The notes under the pieces are model-generated. The model saw only the letters and a program-made list of their open reading frames with translations. It was not told the DNA's origin and ran no database searches. Made by a program: the position numbers and the translations under genes. This document shows, piece by piece, positions 17,183 to 24,865 of a stretch of DNA of 26,842 nucleotides (within the stretch, counting starts at the first letter, position 1; each line of letters begins with the position of its first letter). The stretch covers positions 1 to 26,842 of the forward strand of contig DLIO01000011.1 of the NCBI GenBank assembly GCA_002483765.1, read 5' to 3'. The stretch comes from Lentisphaeria bacterium UBA7640. GTDB lineage: Bacteria; Verrucomicrobiota; Lentisphaeria; Victivallales; Victivallaceae.

Positions 17183-17236
17183 TTGATTTTATCTAAAAAT
17201 GGAGTATTAATATAATTTAGTTGTTCCTTTAAACAA
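17183..17236. promoter_or_regulatory. Divergent promoter region of ilvD and ffh
   Basis: The 100-bp spacer carries overlapping signals. For ffh, TATAAT at 17211-17216 is a consensus -10, with a weak TTTATC at 17188-17193 17 bp upstream. For ilvD on the minus strand, TTGTTT (complement at 17231-17236) and TATATT (complement at 17209-17214) are 16 bp apart. The two -10 boxes therefore overlap, so firing from one side may hinder the other. No attenuator or T-box fold is apparent. Confidence 0.4.
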
Positions 17237-17264
17237 TCTCTGTAGCCAAATTTTAAGGATAAAA

Positions 17265-18725
17265 ATGTTTGACAATTTAACTGATAGACTTCAAGATACA
17301 TTTAGACGCTTGCGTGGACAGGCTCGCTTAAGCGAAAATAATATCACCGATGCACTGAGTGAAATCCGCATTGCCCTGCTCGAAGCCGACGTCAATCTGG
17401 CGGTCGTCAAAGGATTTATCGAAACGATTAAAACCGATTGTATCGGAGCTGATGTGGTAAAAAGTGTCACGCCTGGTCAGCAAGTCGTTAAAATAGTTCA
17501 CGACCGTCTTGTTGAGTTAATGGGCGAAGAACAGGTTGAACTCAACCTGCAATCTCGACCAGCCGTCATTATGATGGTCGGACTTCATGGTAGCGGTAAA
17601 ACTACTACTGCCGGTAAACTGGCGTTGCGTCTTAAAAAAGAGAAAAAACAGGTGATGCTGGTTGCGGGCGATATCTACCGCCCCGCCGCGATTGACCAGC
17701 TGGAAGTGCTTGGAAATGAGATTGGCGTTCCCGTATTTGCCGACCGTGCTGCCACTGATGTCGCCATGCTCTCGCGCAATGCTATTGAACGTGCCAAGCT
17801 GGAACATCGTGATGTAGTAATTATTGATACTGCGGGGCGCCTCCAGATCGATGAAACCATGATTCAGGAGCTTGTTAGAATTTCCCAAGCGTCGCGTGCT
17901 GATGAAATTTTATTGGTAGCGGATGCCGCGCTTGGGCAGGAAGCGGTTTCAGTGTCAGAGCATTTCCACAAAGCCCTTGGACTTACTGGAATTGTCTTGA
18001 CCAAGCTTGACGGCGATTCGCGCGGTGGTGCCGCGCTTTCCATGCGCAAAGTCACTGGTTGTCCAATTAAACTGATTGGTACTGGTGAAAAACTGGAAAA
18101 TCTCGAGATATTTTATCCAGAACGCATGGCATCACGTATTCTAGGCATGGGGGATGTCGTTTCACTTGTGGAACGTGCCGCCGAAAAAATCGATGAAGAT
18201 GCCGCCGCGAAACTCCAAGAGAAACTCAAGAAAAATCAATTTGATTTTGATGATTTCTTGATGCAACTGCGCCAAATTAACAACATGGGTGGCGCGGAGT
18301 CAGTGCTGAAGATGTTGCCCGGTGGCAAACAACTAACTGGTGCGCTGAATAGTTTCGATCCTAAACATTTCGCGCGCATGGAAGCTATTATCTGTTCCAT
18401 GACCGCCAAAGAACGCCGCACTCCTGATTTGATTGATTTTTCACGTCGTAAACGTATCGCCAAAGGTAGTGGCACCTCGCTCGAAGGCGTTTCGCAGTTG
18501 ATAAAACAGTTTACTGATATGCGTAAAATGATGAAAAAGAGCGGCATATTGGGACGTTTATTATCCGGCAATGTCGATTCTGAAATGAATACCGCATCGC
18601 TGATGAACACTATTTCTGGCGAAGGCTATACCGGAAGCGCATTAAGTCGCGATGAGAAAAATCGTCGCAGAAAACTCGAGAAGCAGAAAAAGAAACAGCG
18701 CCAAAAACAGCGCAAAAAAAGATAA
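17265..18725 (+). CDS. ffh: Signal recognition particle protein Ffh
   Basis: Ffh is the GTPase of the SRP that binds signal sequences and 4.5S RNA and delivers nascent membrane proteins to FtsY. The 486 residues show the N domain (1-95), the G domain with P-loop GLHGSGKTTT at 106-115, DTAGRL, TKLDGDSRGGAALS, and the methionine-rich M domain (about 310-450) with the RNA-binding SRRKRIAKGSGTS. The tail is very lysine- and arginine-rich. The P-loop has H108 where most bacteria have Gln; the residue abuts the composite active site with FtsY, so this is a mild oddity. AAGGAT at 17254-17259 precedes the ATG. The usual neighbours rpsP and trmD do not follow; instead a membrane protein starts 20 bp downstream. 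Confidence 0.96.
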   Translation: MFDNLTDRLQDTFRRLRGQARLSENNITDALSEIRIALLEADVNLAVVKGFIETIKTDCIGADVVKSVTPGQQVVKIVHDRLVELMGEEQVELNLQSRPAVIMMVGLHGSGKTTTAGKLALRLKKEKKQVMLVAGDIYRPAAIDQLEVLGNEIGVPVFADRAATDVAMLSRNAIERAKLEHRDVVIIDTAGRLQIDETMIQELVRISQASRADEILLVADAALGQEAVSVSEHFHKALGLTGIVLTKLDGDSRGGAALSMRKVTGCPIKLIGTGEKLENLEIFYPERMASRILGMGDVVSLVERAAEKIDEDAAAKLQEKLKKNQFDFDDFLMQLRQINNMGGAESVLKMLPGGKQLTGALNSFDPKHFARMEAIICSMTAKERRTPDLIDFSRRKRIAKGSGTSLEGVSQLIKQFTDMRKMMKKSGILGRLLSGNVDSEMNTASLMNTISGEGYTGSALSRDEKNRRRKLEKQKKKQRQKQRKKR

Positions 18726-18745
18726 AATCATATAGGAAAATATAA

Positions 18746-19558
18746 ATGTTTGGTTTAATTATTGCTATTGTTGCCGGAATTGTTGTTGCAACGGTATTTA
18801 TTCTCCCACAAGCCATCGGCTGGGGTTGGATTTTTGGCGTTTCTATGTTCGTGTTAACGGTGATTTTGGTGCATCTGTTAATCAGCCTTATTATTCGCAA
18901 GGATATCAAACGCATTACCACCAATATCCAGAATATTTTGACGGAAAGTCAACATAAAACCGAATTCCGCCAACAACAATTTATGCGCCGCCCCATCGGC
19001 AGTCCACAAATGATGATGCAGATTTTGGAAAAAGAACAGAACGAGGGCATTCGCCGTGCCGTCGAAGAATGCGCAAAACTGGAACCATTATGTAAATGGA
19101 ATTTGATGGTGCATTGGCAAATTAATACCATGAAAGTGCCGCTTTATTTTCAACTCAAGGATTTTGATAATCTAGATCAGGCTCTGAAAAAATGTCTGCT
19201 CGTTGATAGCCAAATTATTGGGATTAAATTGGCGCGTCTTTATAAAACCAAAGACAGTAAGCTGGATAAGTTTTTTAAGAAAAAATGTGCCCATTCCAAG
19301 TCTGATAGTGCCGTGCTGTTATATTCGACTTATGCATGGATGCTGGTCAAGCAGCAGCGTTACGCCGAAGCGCTGAAGGTTCTGGTTGACGCGAAGAAGA
19401 AGACCGACAACGAGGTGATCTTGAGAAATTGGGAGCATTTGGCGAATGACCGTCCTAAACAGTTTTCCAATTCTGGACTTGGACAAGTGTGGTATGCACT
19501 GGGTCTGGAAGAGATGAAACAAGCGAAAGTCAAACAACGCCGCAAAGGCGCATTCTAA
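18746..19558 (+). CDS. Small membrane protein with helical (TPR-like) domain, function unknown
   Basis: A 270-residue protein with two hydrophobic N-terminal segments (about 3-25 and 29-48) and a cytoplasmic or soluble helical remainder. Residues 190-250 look like TPR repeats (AWMLVKQQRYAEALKVL and the following VILRNWEHLAND). The C-terminus is basic (KQAKVKQRRKGAF). It starts 20 bp after ffh with AGGA at 18734-18737 upstream of the ATG, so the two genes are probably cotranscribed, perhaps linking it to membrane targeting, though this is only a context inference. The stop is followed by the second copy of the GC-alternating inverted repeat. I do not recognise a named family. Confidence 0.78.
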   Translation: MFGLIIAIVAGIVVATVFILPQAIGWGWIFGVSMFVLTVILVHLLISLIIRKDIKRITTNIQNILTESQHKTEFRQQQFMRRPIGSPQMMMQILEKEQNEGIRRAVEECAKLEPLCKWNLMVHWQINTMKVPLYFQLKDFDNLDQALKKCLLVDSQIIGIKLARLYKTKDSKLDKFFKKKCAHSKSDSAVLLYSTYAWMLVKQQRYAEALKVLVDAKKKTDNEVILRNWEHLANDRPKQFSNSGLGQVWYALGLEEMKQAKVKQRRKGAF

Positions 19559-19607
19559 CCCACGATAATTTTTAAACACATCATAAATATGTGGTAATTT
19601 TGCTTTC

Positions 19608-19644
19608 TTAAACTCGCGCGCGCATTATGCGCGCGCAAGTTTAA
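19608..19644. repeat. GC-alternating inverted repeat, copy 2 (possible bidirectional terminator)
   Basis: TTAAACT, a C/A mismatch, then GCGCGCGCAT, a central T, ATGCGCGCGC and AGTTTAA. The 21-bp core equals that of the copy at 1604-1636, while the flanking arms differ (TTAAACT against AAATTA) and are still self-complementary, which points to selection on pairing. It separates the convergent membrane-protein gene and the zinc-ribbon gene. Confidence 0.8.
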
Positions 19645-19704
19645 AGAGACAGAGATAGACAATGCAGACTATTGGGAACAGCGTTTGTAATTTCCTGAAT
19701 ATCT

Positions 19705-20784
19705 TTAGTGGATAAAGAATACGATTATAGCAGCGACGATCGCGAGCATAAAGAACGTAAAGAAAGTGATTTTCCACGCGCTCCATGGTCGTTCGCCTTG
19801 AACTTCACCAGTTCGGGCATTGACCAAAAATATAAATTGCTGATTATGAAACTGGAATAGATTGACCCAAGTCGGCAATAAAATCAATTTGAATTCAATA
19901 TTGTCATTAATGATATTTACAGTATGGATGCGCTGTTCGTCGCCACCAATGTCGCGGCGGATAAATTCCCGGACGCGAGGTTCAATCTGTCTTTGGGCAT
20001 CAGAAAAACCGGCCGCCAGCGGCACGGCATAGCTTTGTTCCTGGTTTCCACGAATCAGATCCGGTTGATATTCTCCAAGCTCCGCGAGTCCCCATGGCTC
20101 CAGTTCGCGCACTAATTTTTCAGGTAATGAATGATTTGCCGGCACTAAAATATTTATAAAATGATGTTTGATCATTCCTGCCGCTGGATACCAGCGGGTT
20201 CGACGTTCTTGCCGGGTTCTTTGTACGGTTTTGCCATTTACGGTCGTGGTGTAACTTACGGTTACGTAATAATATTCACCACGTTGACCTGTGTATGGCG
20301 CGGAAGTTTCACAATCATAAGTCCAGTACGGCAGGTAAATCCCCTTGAATTTGTCGATACGCGCCTGCTTTTTTATTTTACTGGGCAGAAACCATCTGGA
20401 ACTTAACCATTGACGAAAATGTTGCAGGGCGTCTTCGCGAGTGATTTTAAATGGCAATACTGCGCTTGGACGTAGTGGACGCGTGCTGTATTCGGCAGCA
20501 ACTATTGGGGAATCGCAATATTGGCAACGGTCGGCAGTGACATTTTCAGGGAACTGCTGTTCAGCACCACAGTTCTCACAATTTGCGACAATATATTCTG
20601 GAACTTCCGCTTGCTCATCCAGTTCTGACAGCGTTTGCAGATAATCAGAGTTCTCAGCTGAAAAATCGGAAGTACGGATAATAGTTTGTTGGCTTTCACA
20701 GTGCCGACAGAACAACGCATTATGTTTTGCAGAAAACTCCAGCTCTTTACCGCAGTTGGGACACGGTTTATGTTTGCCACCCAT
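19705..20784 (-). CDS. Double zinc-ribbon, tail-anchored membrane protein
   Basis: A 359-residue protein with two zinc ribbons at the N-terminus, C8/C11/C26/C29 and C69/C72/C87/C90, and a single hydrophobic segment at the very end (about 336-357), so it is likely tail-anchored with its body in the cytoplasm. The middle holds KGIYLPYWTYDCETSAPYTG and RTRWYPAAG, which I recognise from a widespread family often mislabelled as a primosomal or helicase-related zinc-ribbon protein; no helicase motif is present. The start is placed at ATG 20784, which has GGAG seven bases upstream; a TTG at 20835 would add 17 residues without support. It is divergent from an SPFH protein with overlapping promoters, a pairing that suggests a joint membrane role. 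Confidence 0.85.
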   Translation of the reverse strand: MGGKHKPCPNCGKELEFSAKHNALFCRHCESQQTIIRTSDFSAENSDYLQTLSELDEQAEVPEYIVANCENCGAEQQFPENVTADRCQYCDSPIVAAEYSTRPLRPSAVLPFKITREDALQHFRQWLSSRWFLPSKIKKQARIDKFKGIYLPYWTYDCETSAPYTGQRGEYYYVTVSYTTTVNGKTVQRTRQERRTRWYPAAGMIKHHFINILVPANHSLPEKLVRELEPWGLAELGEYQPDLIRGNQEQSYAVPLAAGFSDAQRQIEPRVREFIRRDIGGDEQRIHTVNIINDNIEFKLILLPTWVNLFQFHNQQFIFLVNARTGEVQGERPWSAWKITFFTFFMLAIVAAIIVFFIH

Positions 20785-20815
20785 CAAGACACTCCAGGTT
20801 GTATAGATTTTTTCA

Positions 20816-20868
20816 AATATAAACCCAAAAGACAATTTGACAAATTTAAGTTATGCAGTCATTTATAA
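20816..20868. promoter_or_regulatory. Divergent promoters sharing one -35 region
   Basis: TTGACA at 20837-20842 is a consensus -35 for the plus-strand SPFH gene, with an ATTTAT/TTATAA -10 near 20861-20868 at 18-20 bp. On the minus strand, TTGTCA (complement at 20838-20843) and TATATT (complement at 20816-20821) are spaced by 16 bp for the zinc-ribbon gene. The shared core TTTGACAAA is nearly symmetric, so one polymerase or one regulator could act in both directions. Confidence 0.5.
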
Positions 20869-20904
20869 AGTTACACTTTCTTCAGTAAACTACAGGAGCT
20901 TAAA

Positions 20905-21993
20905 ATGGGATTTTTTAATATTTTCAAGGGACAATTTATTGATGTCATTGAATGGCCGGATGAAAATCCACAAGTTTTGGTGCACCGTTTTGATCGGCAC
21001 AATAATGAAATTAAAATGGGCGCAAGATTGATTGTTCGTTCCGGTCAAAAGGCGATATTTGTTAATGAAGGCAAAATTGCTGATCATTTTGGCCCCGGGA
21101 CTTATAAATTACATACCAAGAATATGCCGATTTTGACCACGCTACTGAGTTTGCCCTATAATTTTCAATCGCCATTCAAGGCTGAAGTCTATTTTATTAG
21201 AACTACAGAACAACTTGATCGCAAATGGGGCACCTCGACGCCGGTAATGATGCGCGATGCCGACTTTGGCATTATCCGTCTGCGGGCACGAGGCAATTTC
21301 TCCTATAAAGTTGGTGAATCGAATGATATGTTGGCGCGTTTTTCAGGCGCACGTTCCGAATTTACTTGTGATGATATCGAAGGACAGATGAAAGCGAAAG
21401 TTGTTTCCGCTATCTCTGACGCTCTCGGTGAATTGAAGGTTGCCGCACTCGATCTGGCGGCGATGTATAATGAAATCGGCGCGCTAATACACCAAAACCT
21501 CGGGGCAATATTTTCGGCCCAAGGCTTTGAACTAATTTCGTTCACTGTAGAGAATATTTCATTGCCGGAAGCCGTTAATGAAGCGATGGATAAACGTTCC
21601 AGCCTTGGCGCGCTTAATGGAGTAATGGGACAATATACACAACTCCAAGCGGCCGACGCCATGCGTGCCGCTGCCGAAAATCCTGGTGGCGCGGGCAATA
21701 TGATGGGCGTGTTGATGGGAGCGCAACTTGGCAATACTGCCGGCGCAGCCGTTCAGCAGGGTGTTGGCGCGGCTCCACCACCATTACCAGTGGCGCCGGT
21801 CTTTTTTGTCGCCAGTGATGGCGGACAATCTGGGCCGTTTGATCTTGCTACACTAAAAGCTAATGCTGCCAATGGCTCTTTTACCGCTGAAACTCTGGTT
21901 TGGCGTAACGGTATGGCCGAATGGCAACCAGCCAAGTCAATTCCTGAGCTCGCGGCCATTTTGCCGTCAGTTCCTCCCCCACTACCGAAATAG
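20905..21993 (+). CDS. SPFH (stomatin/YdjI-like) protein with C-terminal GYF_2-type domain
   Basis: A 362-residue protein with an SPFH domain (about 30-235) of the family often labelled virion core protein or YdjI, without a clear transmembrane helix. Residues 240-290 are a low-complexity Ala/Gly/Met linker, followed by a GYF_2 (DUF4339-like) domain, about 303-355, with GPFDLATLKANAANG and TLVWRNGMAEWQPAKSI as its marks. PPPLP occurs before the domain and again at the C-terminus (PPPLPK); GYF domains can bind proline-rich stretches, so self-binding or polymer formation is imaginable. AGGAG at 20894-20898 precedes the ATG. Its relatives usually carry their own C-terminal zinc ribbons, whereas here the ribbons sit in the divergent neighbour. 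The stop touches the first possible start of the second miaA. Confidence 0.87.
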   Translation: MGFFNIFKGQFIDVIEWPDENPQVLVHRFDRHNNEIKMGARLIVRSGQKAIFVNEGKIADHFGPGTYKLHTKNMPILTTLLSLPYNFQSPFKAEVYFIRTTEQLDRKWGTSTPVMMRDADFGIIRLRARGNFSYKVGESNDMLARFSGARSEFTCDDIEGQMKAKVVSAISDALGELKVAALDLAAMYNEIGALIHQNLGAIFSAQGFELISFTVENISLPEAVNEAMDKRSSLGALNGVMGQYTQLQAADAMRAAAENPGGAGNMMGVLMGAQLGNTAGAAVQQGVGAAPPPLPVAPVFFVASDGGQSGPFDLATLKANAANGSFTAETLVWRNGMAEWQPAKSIPELAAILPSVPPPLPK

Positions 21994-22004
21994 TGACAAA
22001 CCAA

Positions 22005-22961
22005 ATGAAATTTGTGGCAATTACCGGGCCCACGGCTTCGGGAAAAACTGCGTTGGCAGTTAATCTCGCGCGGCATTTCAACGGGGAAATCATTAGTGCC
22101 GATTCTCGACAGGTGTTTCGGGGTATGGATATTGGAACCGGCAAGGATTTGGCGGAATATCAGGAAATCCCGTATCATCTTATTGATATTATCGACCCGA
22201 CCGAAATCTACCACTTAAAACGCTTTATGGATGATTCCGCCACGGCGTTAGCTGGAATAATAAAGCGTGGAGCTTTACCGTTTTTTTGTGGCGGCACGGC
22301 ATTATATCTAGATGCAATTTTGCGTGGTTACGAATTGAGCGGTGGCGAACCCGATTTTTTACGGCGCGATGAATTGCGTGGTAAAAGCGCTGCCGAACTG
22401 GCAAAACGCTTGCGCACTTTGTCGCCGGAACTTTACCAATCGCTCGACGCTCCCGGATTGAACAATCATGAACGACTTCTACGCAGGTTGGAAAAAGCCG
22501 AAAAATCCCAGGAGATCACGGTAAACCATGAAATCTTCAAACGTTGCGAAAAATTGATTATCGGTGTTTATTTTCCACGTTCAGAGATTCGGAAACGGAT
22601 TAAGGAACGCTTAGAACGCCGTCTATCTGAAGGGATGATTGAAGAAGTGGCAAAATTACATGACAACGCTGGCGTCAGCTGGAAACGCTTAGAGTTGTTT
22701 GGTTTGGAATACCGTGCTATCGCGGAATACTTGCAGGGCAAGATCGATCTTGAGACGATGCGCAGTTCGCTATTAATCAAAATTCGCCAATTTGCCAAAC
22801 GTCAGGATATCTGGTTCCGCAAAATGGAACGCAATGGCCTGGTCATCCACTGGATTGAACGCGGTGATTATGAACAATCGGCAAAATTAGTGGAAGATTT
22901 TTTAAATCATCGCCAGCTCCCGCAACCAGCGATTCGGTTGAACAATATCCGTTACGGTTGA
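22005..22961 (+). CDS. miaA: Second, divergent tRNA dimethylallyltransferase MiaA
   Basis: A 318-residue MiaA paralogue. It keeps P-loop GPTASGKT, ADSRQVFRGMDIGTGKD with the catalytic aspartate, YHLIDIIDP, CGGTALYLDAIL and a C-terminal KRQDIWFRK. Differences from the copy at 1834: GTGKDL in place of GVAKP, a shortened middle segment, and I in place of T in the RRQxTWF region. It resembles the second MiaA of Bacteroidota, and may modify a different tRNA set or have another role. The ATG at 22005 gives a family-like N-terminus; a GTG at 21993, overlapping the SPFH stop (TAGTG), is an equal alternative that adds four residues, and neither has a Shine-Dalgarno. Its last 10 bases overlap the convergent glycosyltransferase gene. 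Confidence 0.9.
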   Translation: MKFVAITGPTASGKTALAVNLARHFNGEIISADSRQVFRGMDIGTGKDLAEYQEIPYHLIDIIDPTEIYHLKRFMDDSATALAGIIKRGALPFFCGGTALYLDAILRGYELSGGEPDFLRRDELRGKSAAELAKRLRTLSPELYQSLDAPGLNNHERLLRRLEKAEKSQEITVNHEIFKRCEKLIIGVYFPRSEIRKRIKERLERRLSEGMIEEVAKLHDNAGVSWKRLELFGLEYRAIAEYLQGKIDLETMRSSLLIKIRQFAKRQDIWFRKMERNGLVIHWIERGDYEQSAKLVEDFLNHRQLPQPAIRLNNIRYG

Positions 22962-24862
22962 ACTTTGACTCTGGAATTTTCTTTCACTTTGAATACCCAA
23001 AAAAAACCCTTTTCGAACTGTTGTTCCAGTAACCCTGCAGTGCGCAGTTCCAAAAGCAGTTTAAATATTCCGGCATTATCATCATCATAATCAGCAATAT
23101 GATCAGGATTTACCCTGGTGATTCCGGCCAGCAAGTAATCCGCGTTGGTTTCGGTGATTTCGCGCCACAAATCATGAGCAGATTGAGGCAATGGATTAAG
23201 ATACTTGCTTTGAAAATATGGAACCGCAATCAGGTAATTCCTCGGCACATAAAGCCCGCGCCGTTCCATAAATAACATCACGGTGCAATCTTCAGGAGTT
23301 TCCTCAGCTAAAAAAGCCAACGCTTCGACATAGCCAGGATCCCTAATCGCCCCTTTTAAAAAATATTGATTATTGCGTTCAGCTAACGCTATTCGCCATG
23401 CAACTTTGAAATTATTGAACGCGGGCTGGTGAATACTATAAAGCGAAGCAAAAAGCACAATGCCGAGTAAAATATTGCGGAAAGTTTCAGGAAATTTACT
23501 CAGTAACTTAGCGGCAAACCAGCCAGCGATGAAATATGACGGCATTAAAAAACGAGTCTGTTGCGAACTAAAGAACCAAAACAGATAAAAGGCCAGTAAC
23601 ATTAGCAGACCGCTCAATTCCTGGCGTGAACAGCGGTTCTTGCGCCAGCCCATCCAGCATCCTGCAATGATAATACCCCACATCAGCGCGAACTGCCAGC
23701 CCATCGCAATTCCGTCAAAAAGTGCGTCGGTGCCGTGATGGTATAGATCATAGAATGATGCTAAAAGTGGCCCGAGAAAAAATGAGCTTACCGTTTTTAA
23801 GCCAAAATAACGATCCCCCATCGCGTGATGAAAAACATCAACCTGGTAATCGGCATGCGTTGTTCCGAATATCGTCGATAAAAATGGATAAAATGGATTG
23901 CCGGTCGCCAACCATGGTCGCAAATAGAATGGCAGAGCAATAACTGCCGCCACTAAACCAAAATATAAAAACGCAGAAATCGGTAAGCGTGTTTTTCGTT
24001 CCCTAAACCATAACCAAATCAATACCGGCAACGCAATACCAGCTCCAGTAACTTTTACTGCCGCCGCGCCGCCACAGAGCAAACCAGCTAATATCCAAAT
24101 GTGGTTTCTTTTTAGGTTCTTTGGAATCAAAAATATAACCACCAGATTGAGCAAAATAAACGGCTCAGCATAAACCACCCGGGTCATTCCCAGAAATACT
24201 GGAGAGATAAACATTGCAAAGATCATTATTGAAGCAGTTATTTTATCCGATGCGCGTTTAATCAATAGATAAAGTGCTAGAAATGATGCGCCATAAATGC
24301 TGAGTGAAACCAGTCGCGGCATCATAATACCGCCGATTTCGATGAGAAACCTAAACACAAACTGCGGCAACGATGGAAACGCGGAGTAGGGATTATCGAG
24401 GAAAACTTGAACGGTTCCGGTATTCAACCAACGGTAGGGAACCGCCAACTGGTAAGATTGTTCATCCCATGAATAAGGAAAACAGAGTGCCGAGCCGAGC
24501 AAAAAAAACATACCAAGGATAAACATTACTGAAAAAATAAGATTGCGACGCACAAAATTTACGCTGACTGCCCAAGCTGTTCGTCCATAAGTAAATGCGA
24601 AACACAATGTCCCGATTCCCATCACGGTCCAATTGAAAGTTGGCGAGAGGATCTTCAGCGCTCCGGCGACTAGCGTCAATAATCCAATAATATTGATGCC
24701 CAGAGCGAATGAGATCAGACCAAACGATAGGGTTTTTCTGAGTTTCACGGAAAATAACCATAACGCCGACATGGAGCCAAAACCAATTGACGATAAAATC
24801 ATCAACACAATGGCTGGTAACGCAATAATGCCAAAATTAAGATTGTCGAGAAATATATCCAT
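22952..24862 (-). CDS. GT-C fold membrane glycosyltransferase (ArnT/PMT-like)
   Basis: A 636-residue polytopic protein with roughly a dozen hydrophobic segments across the first 480 residues and a soluble C-terminal domain of about 150. W132-D133-E134 in the first extracytoplasmic loop (YSWDEQSYQLAVPYRW) is the acidic motif expected for a metal- and lipid-phosphosugar-using GT-C enzyme. Such enzymes use polyprenyl-phosphate sugars to modify proteins or lipids outside the cell; donor and acceptor are not determinable. It begins three bases after the stop of the wzy-like gene, so the two are an operon; AAGGAT lies about 13 bases before the ATG. The 3' end overlaps the second miaA by 10 bp, tail to tail. 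Confidence 0.82.
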   Translation of the reverse strand: MDIFLDNLNFGIIALPAIVLMILSSIGFGSMSALWLFSVKLRKTLSFGLISFALGINIIGLLTLVAGALKILSPTFNWTVMGIGTLCFAFTYGRTAWAVSVNFVRRNLIFSVMFILGMFFLLGSALCFPYSWDEQSYQLAVPYRWLNTGTVQVFLDNPYSAFPSLPQFVFRFLIEIGGIMMPRLVSLSIYGASFLALYLLIKRASDKITASIMIFAMFISPVFLGMTRVVYAEPFILLNLVVIFLIPKNLKRNHIWILAGLLCGGAAAVKVTGAGIALPVLIWLWFRERKTRLPISAFLYFGLVAAVIALPFYLRPWLATGNPFYPFLSTIFGTTHADYQVDVFHHAMGDRYFGLKTVSSFFLGPLLASFYDLYHHGTDALFDGIAMGWQFALMWGIIIAGCWMGWRKNRCSRQELSGLLMLLAFYLFWFFSSQQTRFLMPSYFIAGWFAAKLLSKFPETFRNILLGIVLFASLYSIHQPAFNNFKVAWRIALAERNNQYFLKGAIRDPGYVEALAFLAEETPEDCTVMLFMERRGLYVPRNYLIAVPYFQSKYLNPLPQSAHDLWREITETNADYLLAGITRVNPDHIADYDDDNAGIFKLLLELRTAGLLEQQFEKGFFWVFKVKENSRVKVQP

Positions 24863-24865
24863 GGT

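Noticed and set aside
21753..22214. 153-residue reading frame on the minus strand across the SPFH-GYF and second miaA genes
   Set aside because: Antisense to two well-supported genes; the composition is that of a shadow frame.
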